Below, one piece after another: positions 1 through 7,679 of a stretch of DNA of 64,000 nucleotides. Position 1 is the first letter of the stretch. The number at the start of each line of letters is the position of its first letter. A model generated the notes under the pieces. It did not search any database, was not told where the DNA came from, and saw only the letters and a list, made by a program, of their open reading frames with translations. The stretch spans positions 1 to 64,000 of the forward strand of contig NZ_LQPZ01000033.1 in the NCBI RefSeq assembly GCF_002102395.1, read 5' to 3'. The DNA is from Mycolicibacillus trivialis (GTDB taxonomy: Bacteria; Actinomycetota; Actinomycetes; Mycobacteriales; Mycobacteriaceae). A program made the position numbers and the translations under genes.

Positions 1-74
1 GTCGTCGATTCTTCCTGCCCGAACACTCGGGCAACAGAGTCCCACAACGACTGGACCACTACAGGGGGCTCACC
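1..74. other. Window-edge sequence beyond the broken regulator
   Basis: No gene can be assigned here. A perfect 7-bp inverted repeat with a 4-nt loop lies at 16-33 (TGCCCGA...TCGGGCA). This stretch takes the place where the rest of the neighbouring STAND regulator would be expected, and its translation in the regulator's frame does not resemble that family. It could be the edge of an inserted element or of a deletion, but no transposase is visible inside the window. Confidence 0.25.
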
Positions 75-1100
75 TCACACCGTCTCCAGCAGCCGGTAGC
101 GCATCACCCGGCCGGCCTCCTCGGCCACCACCAGGGATTTGTCCACTAGGACGGAGAGCGTGTCGAGGACCTGGTAGCGCGGTGCGTCGGGGTCGCCGGC
201 CACCGCGTGGACCGCGGTGAGGTCGAAGCCGCCGCGGAACACCGCAAGCCGGCGCAACAGCTCCTGTTCCGGTTCGGCAAGCAGTGCGTACGACCAGTCC
301 ACCGAGGCGCGCAGGGTCTGGTGCCGGTTCACCAGCGCATTCCCACGCCGGGTCAGCAACCGGAAACGGTCCTGCAGTCCGTCGATGATGTCGCCCAACG
401 ACAGTGCTCGTACCCGGGCGGCCGCGAGTTCGATGGCCAGCGGCACTCCGTCGAGGCGGGTGCAGATCTCGCGGACGGCGGCGGCGTTGTCCGCGGTCAC
501 GGTGAACTCCGGGCGGGCCAGCCGGGCCCGCTGCGCGAACAGCTCGACCGCCTCGTCGCTCAACGACAGCGACGGTGTCCGCCACGTCACCTCGCCGCCC
601 ACGCCGAGCGGTTGCCTGCTGGTGGCCAGCACCCGTAGGCGCGGGCAGGCACCCAACAACTCCACGGTCAATGTCATGCACGGTTCCGAGACGTGTTCGC
701 AATTGTCCAGCACCAGCAGCATGGGCCGGTCGGAGATATAGCGGGCAAGGATGTCGATGGTGGTGCGGCCCGGCTGGTCACGCAGGTCCAGGGTGCGTGC
801 GACCGCCATCATCACCAGATCCGGGTTGGTGATCGGTGCGAGGTCGACCCACCAGATCGCCGCGTCGGTGTTCTCGGCCAACTGGCCCACCAGCTGGGCC
901 GCCAATCGGGTCTTTCCGACGCCGCCGGTGCCGGTCAGCGTCACCAATCGGTGTTCGCACACGAGTCGCTGCACCTCGGCCAGTTCCCGCGAACGGCCGA
1001 CGAAACTCGTGAGTAGTGCCGGAATGCGGGTGGACGGCGGTGTTTCGAACACAGCGCTATCCCACGACGTCACCGTCTCGGTCGGCAGCAGTTCGCTCAC
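75..1100 (-). pseudogene. Truncated STAND (NB-ARC/AfsR-type) ATPase of a LuxR-family regulator
   Basis: Encodes 341 residues of a signal-transduction ATPase. A P-loop GTGGVGKT lies at about residues 57-64 and a Walker B MLLVLD at about 127-132. The order LTSFVGR, P-loop, LDNCEH, ATSRQPLG and LPLAIELAAAR is the signature of mycobacterial LuxR-type regulators such as Rv0386 and Rv0890c. Those proteins run to roughly 850-1100 residues with a C-terminal LuxR helix-turn-helix. Here a TGA follows LLETV, where the family normally continues into a long helical region, and the sequence beyond shows no homology. The tetratricopeptide-like and DNA-binding parts are therefore missing. It is probably a broken gene, although a short functional ATPase cannot be excluded. 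Its start lies about 320 bp from the next, divergent gene. Confidence 0.7.
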
Positions 1101-1423
1101 ACCAGACCGTCCCAGTCCGTGGAGAGCGCCACGGGGGCGCCCCGCCTATGCGCCTCATCGTAGCCAGGCACTCAGCCACTATCCAGAAAACCGCAAAACC
1201 CTCCGCGAAATCCGGCCGAGGCGTCGACCGTCATCTACGACCCCTCCGAGGCGAGATTTACGCATATCGGCGGATGTTCCGAGCGGGTCGCACATCGCAG
1301 AGTTGATCCGTGGATGGCGCGCTCGTCACAACCGGAACCCCGGCCCAGGCGATGCCCGCACCCGACCCGCGTCGTCGTCAGCGGAACCGTTCCGCACGGC
1401 CGGGACATGAAGAGGAAAACACC
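1101..1423. promoter_or_regulatory. Divergent intergenic region
   Basis: This 323-bp non-coding stretch separates the leftward regulator from the rightward proline-rich gene. It is more AT-rich than its flanks around 1180-1290. I see no convincing gene or RNA. An AGAGGA ribosome binding site at 1411-1416 precedes the ATG at 1424. Promoters for both directions presumably lie here, but no clear -35/-10 pair stands out. Confidence 0.4.
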
Positions 1424-2164
1424 ATGCGAACCACAATCCGCCGCCCTCGCGGCACCGCCCAGGTCGGCGCGGCCGACTACACCACGCCGATCTCGTGGGA
1501 GGCCGACCTCACCGACGACACCGCGGCCGGACCCGATCCGTACTCGTCGAGCGAATCAGCGGGGATCGGCGATGTCGCCGACACCGCCCGCGCGGCCGGT
1601 GGCTGGATCAGTCAGAAAAACCTCGTTGCCGCGGCCGTCGCCGCCGCGGTGGTCGCCGGCGGCGCCACCCTGGGCTTGGTGATCTTCGGCCACGGCGGCT
1701 CACCGGGCACCGAACCGGTCGTGGTGGCGCCGGCCGAATTGCCGGGCCCGGCCCCCGCCCCTGCCGCGGTGCCACCCGCCGCCCAACAACCGGCCGCGCC
1801 ACCGCCTGCCGACGTACCCGTGTATCAACCCGCATCGCCGGTGCTGCAGGCCCCGCGCGCACCGGCCCCCGTACCCGCTGCGGTGCCGCCCCCGGCCAAC
1901 AACCCGGTGCCCGAGGCCGTTCCGCCGGCACCCGCCGCGCCGCCCGCCCCACCCGCCGAGGCGCCCGGCCCGCCGAAGATCTCCATCGGCCCGGACGGAA
2001 TCAGCGTCGATCAGCCCGGTGGCCCGAAGGTCGACGTCGGTCCCGACGGGGTCCGGGTGGACACCCCCGACGGCAGCGTCGGGGTAGGCCCGAGCGGGGT
2101 GGATGTCGACCCCGCCGACGGGCCCGCTGTGGGAGTCCACGGCGACGGCATCGACGTGGGCTGA
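1424..2164 (+). CDS. Proline/alanine-rich single-pass membrane protein with a GPxGVxVD-type tail
   Basis: A 246-residue protein of unknown function. The N-terminal ~65 residues are hydrophilic and cytoplasmic. One transmembrane helix lies at about 67-89, followed by an extracytoplasmic Pro/Ala-rich linker of about 90 residues. The last ~60 residues are built from a degenerate repeat of the form GPDGVxVD (GPDGISVD, GPDGVRVD, GPSGVDVD, HGDGIDVG). The ATG at 1424 is chosen because AGAGGA sits 8 nt upstream; an earlier in-frame codon at 1310 lacks such a site. The layout resembles the next gene (cytosolic tail, one helix, Pro-rich stalk, small C-terminal domain). A cell-envelope role is likely but unproven. 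Confidence 0.7.
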   Translation: MRTTIRRPRGTAQVGAADYTTPISWEADLTDDTAAGPDPYSSSESAGIGDVADTARAAGGWISQKNLVAAAVAAAVVAGGATLGLVIFGHGGSPGTEPVVVAPAELPGPAPAPAAVPPAAQQPAAPPPADVPVYQPASPVLQAPRAPAPVPAAVPPPANNPVPEAVPPAPAAPPAPPAEAPGPPKISIGPDGISVDQPGGPKVDVGPDGVRVDTPDGSVGVGPSGVDVDPADGPAVGVHGDGIDVG

Positions 2165-2394
2165 CCCGGTAGACGACTTCGGGGAGGGGGCAAGGCGATC
2201 CCGGAGCTGTGTCAACGGCTGCAATGGCACTTCGGTACCAGGCACCGCCGGAGCAGGCACAGCGTCCGGGATCGCCCGCAAGCCGCGAGCGCCGCCGGAT
2301 GGAGCGAAAAGTGTCCGGTCAGCGCCGGGTTCGTGCTCCTACCTGATGACAGCGGCCGTATCCCGGCCATCAGCAGCAACCTGAGGAGCAGATC

Positions 2395-3204
2395 ATGACC
2401 ACCGACCGCCGAGCGACCGGGTCGCACGACCCCGGCCCGAACGCCGAGCCCGCACCGACCACCCGGCATGTCGCCCGCGAGGCCACCCCATCGATGACGT
2501 TCCAGTCGTTGGCGTGGTCGCAAGAGGACGACAGCCCCGACATCGAGCCGTTCCGGGGGTCCGAACCGACCGATGACCCGCGCCGGGCCCATCCGCGCCC
2601 GGTGCCGTGGTTCCGCCGTCCCCAGTTGGTGTTGGGCGCCGCGGCGGTCCTGGCCGTGTGCGGTATCGGCGGGCTGGCCTACACCGGAGTGGTTCACACC
2701 GACGGCCCCGGCACGCAACCGTCGGTGCTCGACACCGACGCGGCGCCGTTGGTCGAACCGGCCGCCCCGCCGCCGGCGGCACCGCCCGGGAACGTGCAGC
2801 CCGGTTGGGTGCAGCAACCGGCCGGTCAGCAACCCGGCCCGGCACCGGCTCAGCAGCCGCCGGCTCAGCAGCCACCGGCACCGGTGAAGCAGCAACCGCC
2901 GGCTGCGCCGCCGGTCGCCGATCCGCCCGCGCAGCAGCCGCCGAAAGAAGCACCCCCCGCAGACGACCCACCGAAAGACGTCCCGCCCAAAGACGAACCG
3001 CCGAAGGAGACGAAAACGTGCGCGGACGGCACCGTGATCGGCGCCGATCAGCCATGCCTGCAGCTGAAGGACGTGGACCCCATTCAGCCGGAAAACCCCA
3101 TGCGCGAACTTCAAATCGTGTGTTGGGACGGCAGCGTGAAGCCGGTCGGCGGCGACTGCCCGATAAACCCGCAGATCATCAAGATCAACCCGCCGGAGGA
3201 GTAA
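2395..3204 (+). CDS. Proline-rich single-pass membrane protein with a cysteine-containing C-terminal module
   Basis: A 269-residue hypothetical membrane protein. A cytoplasmic tail of about 75 residues is followed by a transmembrane helix (about 77-100) and a stalk of QQPPA/PPK repeats (about 120-205). The C-terminal module of about 65 residues carries paired cysteines in CADGTVIGADQPC and later CWDGSV...GDCP, probably forming disulfides outside the membrane. The ATG at 2395 is preceded by GAGGAG. It lies 230 bp after the preceding proline-rich gene with no gene between. Both genes share design but little sequence. The function is unknown; surface exposure is inferred from the topology. Confidence 0.75.
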   Translation: MTTDRRATGSHDPGPNAEPAPTTRHVAREATPSMTFQSLAWSQEDDSPDIEPFRGSEPTDDPRRAHPRPVPWFRRPQLVLGAAAVLAVCGIGGLAYTGVVHTDGPGTQPSVLDTDAAPLVEPAAPPPAAPPGNVQPGWVQQPAGQQPGPAPAQQPPAQQPPAPVKQQPPAAPPVADPPAQQPPKEAPPADDPPKDVPPKDEPPKETKTCADGTVIGADQPCLQLKDVDPIQPENPMRELQIVCWDGSVKPVGGDCPINPQIIKINPPEE

Positions 3205-3240
3205 CCGACGATGGCGGGCGGCACACCCGCCCCCGGCCGC

Positions 3241-3274
3241 GCGTGACCGCTGGCAGTGGTGTCAGCGGTCACGC
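3241..3274. terminator. Hairpin terminator beside the displaced glmS 3' end
   Basis: A perfect 11-bp inverted repeat, GCGTGACCGCT at 3241-3251 and AGCGGTCACGC at 3264-3274, with a 12-nt loop. It can end transcription of the proline-rich gene stopping at 3204. In the opposite direction it begins only 4 nt after the stop codon of the duplicated glmS tail, so it may be the original glmS terminator. Confidence 0.6.
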
Positions 3275-3279
3275 CACAC

Positions 3280-3338
3280 TATTCGACGGTGACGCTCTTG
3301 GCCGGGTTCCTCGGCTTGTCCACGTCGTAACCGCGGGC
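3280..3338 (-). repeat. Displaced copy of the glmS 3' end (direct repeat, copy A)
   Basis: These 59 bp match 4039-4097, the end of glmS, at 58 positions; the single difference is G at 3304 against A at 4063. Read on the minus strand it encodes the GlmS tail ARGYDVDKPRN-P-AKSVTVE, with Leu changed to Pro, then a TAG stop. Identity ends sharply at both borders. It looks like one of two attachment-site-like repeats flanking a small insertion. Confidence 0.9.
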
Positions 3339-3404
3339 TTACGGCCTACCTCTTGCACACAGTCGGGCCGCCTTGCTGCACTTGCCATCCCGGTCTGACT
3401 GGGG

Positions 3405-3944
3405 TCAGCGCTTGACGCGCTCCAACTCGATCACAGCCAAGCACTCTTCGGGATCGTAGTAGCGGCCGAAACTCATCAGCAAGAACACGAAAACCGACCC
3501 GATCACCGCGAATGTCCCGAGCGCCAGGGCCAGAACCGCCGCCGGAATCGCAAGGAGTCCACCGCCACCGAGCAGCGCTCCGCCGACCACAGCATTACGG
3601 CGGTTCCCCATACCCTCGTCCACGATTTTCTGCAATCGGATCGTGTCTCCGGAGCGTTCGGCGTCCCGCACCTCCCGCCAGCCGCTGACCGCCCACACCA
3701 ATCCGCCGAGCAGCAACACCGTCAACACCGTCGAGATAGCCACGGTGGCCACACGGCTCTTGGCAGCCTCTACCAGTCCCGACCAGAAAGCGACCGCAAT
3801 TCCGATCTCGAGCGCTGCCACAAACGCCCAGAGCACAGTAATCCCGACGCGCCGAATCCAATACCGCCAGCCACGTTCCGCCCAAGTGGTTCCGAAGATT
3901 CGGATCGATCGGACCGGCTCACCTTGCGAAATTGGCTTTCCCAT
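3405..3944 (-). CDS. Small multi-pass membrane protein between glmS direct repeats
   Basis: A 179-residue protein of unknown function and the only gene between the two copies of the glmS 3' end. Hydrophobic segments lie at about residues 33-55, 65-89 and 116-158 (the last long enough for two helices). The loop between the second and third contains a charged stretch EVRDAERSGDTIRL. Base composition is clearly lower in GC than the flanking genes, and many third positions are A or T, which fits recent acquisition. The ATG at 3944 has only a weak purine-rich site upstream. No integrase, toxin or known domain was recognised. Confidence 0.65.
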   Translation of the reverse strand: MGKPISQGEPVRSIRIFGTTWAERGWRYWIRRVGITVLWAFVAALEIGIAVAFWSGLVEAAKSRVATVAISTVLTVLLLGGLVWAVSGWREVRDAERSGDTIRLQKIVDEGMGNRRNAVVGGALLGGGGLLAIPAAVLALALGTFAVIGSVFVFLLMSFGRYYDPEECLAVIELERVKR

Positions 3945-4037
3945 CCGAAAATCCCGTCCCAGCCGGTTTTGCTTTCGTCTCGGACTTGGTTCTATGTGGC
4001 GTTGACGCAGTTGGAAACCGAATGTCCGGCGGAATCA

Positions 4038-5903
4038 TTATTCGACGGTGACGCTCTTGGCCAGGTTCCTCGGCTTGTCCACGTCGTAACCGCGGGCCTG
4101 GGCGACACCGGCGGCGAACACCTGCAGCGGGATCGTCGACAGCAGCGGTTGCAACAGCGTTGAGACAGCAGGGATTTCGATCAGGTGATCCGCGAACGGC
4201 CGCACGGTGTCGTCGCCCTCCTCGGCGATGACGATGGTGACCGCACCGCGGGCCTGGATCTCCCGGATGTTGGAGAGCAGTTTCGCGTGCAGCACCGCCA
4301 TCTTCGGCGACGGCATCACCACGATCACCGGCAGGTCGTCCTCGATCAGCGCGATCGGGCCGTGCTTGAGTTCACCGGCCGCGAAGCCTTCGGCGTGCAT
4401 GTAGGCGAGTTCCTTGAGCTTCAGCGCGCCCTCCAACGCCACCGGATAACCGACGTGGCGGCCCAGGAACAGCACCGCCGGCGAGGTGGCGAACCGCTGC
4501 GCCAGCGCCACCACCGAGTCGTTGCCGTTCAGCACCCGCTCGACCAGCGCGGGCATCGCCTCGAGTTCGCGGTACTCGCGGGCGACCTCGTCGGGGTATT
4601 TGGTGCCGCGCGCCTGCGCCAGCGCCAGCCCGACCAGATAGTTGGCGGTGACCTGGGCCAGGAACGTCTTGGTCGAGGCGACCCCGATCTCCGGCCCGGC
4701 GCGGGTGTAGAGCACCGCGTCGCATTCCCGCGGGATCTGGCTGCCGTTGGTGTTGCACACCGCCAGCACCTTGGCCCGCTGATCCTTGGCGTGCCGCACC
4801 GCTTCGAGCGTGTCGGCGGTCTCCCCGGACTGGCTGATCGCCACCACCAGCGTCGACCGGTCGAGCACCGGGTCACGGTAGCGGAATTCGCTGGCCAGCT
4901 CGACCTCGACCGGCAGCCGCGTCCAGTGCTCGATGGCGTACTTGGCCAGCAGGCCGGAGTGGTAGGCGGTGCCGCAGGCCACCACGAAGACCTTGTCGAT
5001 GTCACGCAGTTCCTGGTCGCCGAGCCGCTGCTCGTCGAGCACGATGCGGCCCTCGACGAAGTGGCCGAGCAGGGTGTCGGCCACCGCGGTCGGCTGCTCG
5101 GCGATCTCCTTGAGCATGAAGTACTCGTAGCCGCCCTTCTCGGCGGCGGACAGGTCCCAGTCGATGTGAAAGTGCCGGGCGCTGTTCTCGTCGGGAACAC
5201 CGTGAAAGTCGGTGACCCGGTAGCCGTCGGCGGTGATCACCACCACCCGGTCCTGGCCGAGCTCGACCGCCTCGCGGGTGTGTTCGATGAACGCCGCCAC
5301 GTCGGAGGCGACGAACATCTCCCCGTCGCCCACGCCGAGCACCAACGGGGTGGAGCGCCGCGCCGCGACGATCGTGTCCGGGTTGTCGGCGTTGGCGAAG
5401 ACCAGCGTGAAATGGCCCTCCAGCCGCTGCACCACCGCCAGCACCGAGGCGACGAAGTCCCCGGCCGTCCCGCCCTCGCGGTACGCCCGGGCCACCAGGT
5501 GCACGGCGACCTCGGTGTCGGTGTCGCTAGCGAACTCCACCCCGGCGTTCTCCAGCTCCTCCCGCAGCACCGCGTAGTTCTCGATGATGCCGTTGTGGAC
5601 GACGGCGAACTTGCCCGACGCGTCCCGGTGCGGGTGCGCGTTGCGGTCGGTGGGCCTGCCGTGGGTGGCCCACCGGGTATGCCCGACGCCGGTGTTGCCG
5701 GCCAGGGTGGCCGGGTCCATGGCGTCCAGCGCCTGCTCGAGGTTGGCCAACTGCCCGGCTCGGCGGGCCACGGTCAGCTCGCCGGCGCCGTCGGCCAGCG
5801 CGATGCCGGCCGAGTCATATCCGCGGTACTCCATGCGGCGCAGCGCGTCGACGACGATGCCGCGGGCCGGCCGTCGCCCCACGTAGCCGATGATTCCGCA
5901 CAT
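4038..5903 (-). CDS. glmS: Glutamine--fructose-6-phosphate aminotransferase (isomerizing)
   Basis: A full-length 621-residue GlmS. It converts fructose-6-phosphate and glutamine to glucosamine-6-phosphate, the first step to UDP-GlcNAc for peptidoglycan. The N-terminus MCGIIGYVG exposes the catalytic Cys2 of the Ntn glutaminase domain (about 1-230), and RYRDPVL...SQSGET and STKTFLAQ mark the two SIS isomerase domains. The C-terminus ends in KSVTVE, as usual for GlmS. The enzyme acts just before glmM, which lies about 34 kb away here. The final 59 bp are duplicated at 3280-3338, suggesting that the present 3' end was supplied by an integrated element that restored the gene. Confidence 0.97.
   Translation of the reverse strand: MCGIIGYVGRRPARGIVVDALRRMEYRGYDSAGIALADGAGELTVARRAGQLANLEQALDAMDPATLAGNTGVGHTRWATHGRPTDRNAHPHRDASGKFAVVHNGIIENYAVLREELENAGVEFASDTDTEVAVHLVARAYREGGTAGDFVASVLAVVQRLEGHFTLVFANADNPDTIVAARRSTPLVLGVGDGEMFVASDVAAFIEHTREAVELGQDRVVVITADGYRVTDFHGVPDENSARHFHIDWDLSAAEKGGYEYFMLKEIAEQPTAVADTLLGHFVEGRIVLDEQRLGDQELRDIDKVFVVACGTAYHSGLLAKYAIEHWTRLPVEVELASEFRYRDPVLDRSTLVVAISQSGETADTLEAVRHAKDQRAKVLAVCNTNGSQIPRECDAVLYTRAGPEIGVASTKTFLAQVTANYLVGLALAQARGTKYPDEVAREYRELEAMPALVERVLNGNDSVVALAQRFATSPAVLFLGRHVGYPVALEGALKLKELAYMHAEGFAAGELKHGPIALIEDDLPVIVVMPSPKMAVLHAKLLSNIREIQARGAVTIVIAEEGDDTVRPFADHLIEIPAVSTLLQPLLSTIPLQVFAAGVAQARGYDVDKPRNLAKSVTVE
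4039..4097 (-). repeat. glmS 3' end (direct repeat, copy B)
   Basis: The end of the functional glmS gene, 58/59 identical to 3280-3338. The interval from one repeat to the other is 759 bp. This copy carries a TAA stop, whereas the displaced copy carries TAG. A coding 3' end used as an integration site, with the gene regenerated by the insert, would leave this arrangement. Confidence 0.9.
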
Positions 5904-5976
5904 AGCCCCCCAGGGTAATGCAGCCCGAGGCGCCCATCGCCGCCGCGACCGCCCGGCTCTGGGTTACGGTCATCGG

Positions 5977-6816
5977 GTGGATAGCACGCGCAAGCTGATG
6001 GCGGCGTTGACCCGACGCGGTCCGCACCGGGTTCTCCGCGGTGACCTGGCCTTTGCCGGTCTTCCCGGCGTCGTGTACACCCCGGAGTCCGGGCTGAACC
6101 TGCCCGCCGTCGCCTTCGGCCACGATTGGCTCACACCGGTGTCCCGCTACCCCCGGCTGCTGGAGCATCTGGCGTCCTGGGGCATCGTCGCGGCCGCGCC
6201 CGACACCGAGCGCGGCGTGGCCCCGTCGGTGCTCAACTTCGCCTTCGACCTGGGCACCGCCCTCGACATCGCGGCCGGGGTGCGGCTCGGGCCCGGCCGG
6301 ATCAGCGTGCACCCGATGAAGCTCGGGGTGGCCGGGCACGGTTTCGGCGGATCGGCTGCGGTCTTCGCCGCGGCCGGGATGTCGGCGAAACCGAAGGCCG
6401 TCGCGGCACTGTTCCCGGCGGTGACCGCGCCGCCGGCCCGGGAGCCGGCCGCCACCCTGTCCGTGCCCGGGCTGGTGCTGGCCGCCCCCGACGCGGCTAC
6501 ATCGCTGCGGTCAGACGCGGTGGAGTTGGCCCGGGCTTGGCCGTCGGCCACCCTGCGCACGCTCGGCAAAGCCCAGGCCGGTGGCCTGGCGGAGGGGCGC
6601 CGGTTGACCAAGGTCGTCGGGTTGCCCGGCGGCGACCGCGGCACCCAACGCGGGGTGCGCGGCCTGCTCACCGGATTCCTGCTGTACACACTCGCCGGCG
6701 ACAAGACCTACCGGGCGTTCGCCGACCCCGACGAGCAGTTGCCCAAGACCCTCGCCTTCGATCCAGACGCCGAGCCGCCGACGCTGGAGGACAGGGTGGT
6801 CGCGCTGCTGAAGTAG
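5977..6816 (+). CDS. Alpha/beta-hydrolase-fold protein lacking the usual nucleophile (Rv3438-like)
   Basis: A 279-residue protein divergent from glmS, matching the position and, as I recall, the size of M. tuberculosis Rv3438. It resembles dienelactone-hydrolase/cutinase-type folds: AFGHDWL near residue 47-52 could form the oxyanion region and VAGHGFGGSA at about 118-127 the nucleophile elbow. In active enzymes the elbow reads GxSxG. Here the central residue (about 122) is glycine, so ester hydrolysis by the normal Ser mechanism looks impossible. The GTG at 5977 gives the best length; an ATG at 5998 is the alternative. A binding or structural role is possible. The nearby cell-wall gene suggests an envelope connection, but this is inference. 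Confidence 0.7.
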   Translation: MDSTRKLMAALTRRGPHRVLRGDLAFAGLPGVVYTPESGLNLPAVAFGHDWLTPVSRYPRLLEHLASWGIVAAAPDTERGVAPSVLNFAFDLGTALDIAAGVRLGPGRISVHPMKLGVAGHGFGGSAAVFAAAGMSAKPKAVAALFPAVTAPPAREPAATLSVPGLVLAAPDAATSLRSDAVELARAWPSATLRTLGKAQAGGLAEGRRLTKVVGLPGGDRGTQRGVRGLLTGFLLYTLAGDKTYRAFADPDEQLPKTLAFDPDAEPPTLEDRVVALLK

Positions 6817-6825
6817 GGGTGGCTA

Positions 6826-6897
6826 CTGAAATCGACGCCCCATGGACATAGACCCCTCCATATGGAGGTCGTGTGTCCACCTGGGTGTCGATTTCAG
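6826..6897. repeat. Long nested inverted repeat (hairpin or MITE-like element)
   Basis: CTGAAATCGAC at 6826-6836 pairs with GTCGATTTCAG at 6887-6897. Inside, TGGACA at 6843-6848 pairs with TGTCCA at 6874-6879, and CCTCCATATGGAGG at 6855-6868 is a perfect 14-bp palindrome. The 72-bp structure begins 9 bp after a stop codon. It could act as a terminator but lacks a U-tract, and its symmetry also fits a small non-autonomous mobile element. Confidence 0.6.
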
Positions 6898-6969
6898 TCA
6901 GCATCGGCGCCGAGTCGCCGGCGATCGACGGCATCTGGTTGACACCGGCGACGAACGACCGGTGTGGGT

Positions 6970-7119
6970 GGTGCACGCCGCCTGGTCGAGCGCGGCATCC
7001 CGGTCGAGCCCATCCACTACGAGGTGTTCGGCCCCGATCTGCGGCTTCAGGTGGCCTGCGCCGCCCACGGCCTCACCCGCGGCATCCAACCGGGGACGTT
7101 GCGGCGGTACTCGCGGTAG
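6970..7119 (+). pseudogene. Remnant of the C-terminus of a flavohaemoglobin-type FAD/NAD(P) reductase
   Basis: In one plus frame the DNA reads GARRLVERGIPVEP followed by IHYEVFGPDL and runs to a TAG at 7117-7119. The IHYEVFGPD motif is the characteristic C-terminal segment of flavohaemoglobin/ferredoxin-NADP-reductase-like proteins. No start, FAD domain or NAD-binding domain precedes it; upstream the frame is closed by a TGA near 6940. The end overlaps the 3' end of the convergent methyltransferase gene. This is an eroded fragment, and its boundaries are approximate. Confidence 0.4.
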
Positions 7120-7583
7120 GCGCTGCCGTAACGATCGAGCAGATGCGGTTCCTCCCAGCAGCGGATCGCCAACACCTGCGCGAGCGCAAACACGGCGAAC
7201 CATCCCAGTAGCCACCCGGACCGCGTGACCGCGGCCTCGCCCAGCAGGATGCACAACACCCCGGTGATCATCGGGTTGCGCACATGCCGGTACGGACCGC
7301 GCACAACCAGATGGACCGGTTCGCCCATCACCGACCCGATCCCGAGGGTGCCCGCACCGAACCGGTCGAACAGCACCACTGTCCAGATCATCAGGGCCAC
7401 GCCGCCGGCGATCAGCAGAACGCCCGCGGTCACCGACGCGATCGCCATGCCTGATTCCAGCCCGGCAAGCCGTACCCCGGCAGCCACCACGATCAGGGCC
7501 GGGACGACGATCGCCATGGTCGCCGGAAACACCAGGACCGAGATCACGTGGCGCCACCACAGGCGCCGCTTATCGGTGGTCAT
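7047..7583 (-). CDS. Isoprenylcysteine carboxyl methyltransferase-like membrane methyltransferase
   Basis: A 178-residue integral membrane protein of the ICMT/phospholipid-methyltransferase type. Three to four hydrophobic segments occupy residues ~10-35, 45-70 and 115-140. The motif RGPYRHVRNPM (about 92-102) and the C-terminal EEPHLLDRYGSAYREY form the S-adenosylmethionine-binding signature of the family. Members methylate small lipids or carboxylates; the substrate here is unknown. The ATG at 7583 is preceded by GGAGGAGG, a strong ribosome site. The gene is divergent from a TetR regulator with 96 bp between, so it is the likely regulated target. Confidence 0.8.
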   Translation of the reverse strand: MTTDKRRLWWRHVISVLVFPATMAIVVPALIVVAAGVRLAGLESGMAIASVTAGVLLIAGGVALMIWTVVLFDRFGAGTLGIGSVMGEPVHLVVRGPYRHVRNPMITGVLCILLGEAAVTRSGWLLGWFAVFALAQVLAIRCWEEPHLLDRYGSAYREYRRNVPGWMPRVRPWAAQAT

Positions 7584-7651
7584 GGCGCCACCTCCTCCTT
7601 CGCCTCTCACCGTCTGTGCGGGTTCCAGGCTAGGCAGGGCCGAAGCCCGTC

Positions 7652-7665
7652 TCAACATGTGTTGA
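7652..7665. promoter_or_regulatory. Candidate TetR operator (near-palindrome)
   Basis: TCAACATGTGTTGA is a near-perfect palindrome (12 of 14 positions symmetric) in the 96-bp gap between the divergent methyltransferase and TetR genes, 14 bp upstream of the TetR start. Location and symmetry fit an autoregulatory operator. Binding itself is inferred. Confidence 0.45.
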
Positions 7666-7679
7666 AGTATTCTCCGGGC

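Noticed and set aside
1..74. Terminal inverted repeat of a specific insertion sequence family
   Set aside because: No matching second end or transposase is in the window, so a family name cannot be supported.
3280..3338. Second glmS gene
   Set aside because: Only the last 19 codons are present, and homology stops sharply at 3338.
3280..4097. Tn7-like insertion downstream of glmS
   Set aside because: Tn7 also targets this region, but there are no TnsABCDE genes or transposon ends, and Tn7 does not duplicate 59 bp of glmS.
4185..5918. Very long open frame antisense to glmS, with similar long antisense frames over the aldehyde dehydrogenase, first carotenoid oxygenase, cutinase and flotillin genes
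   Set aside because: They mirror the codon-position GC bias of the sense genes, are rich in Arg, Gly, His and Gln, and show no family motifs or ribosome sites.
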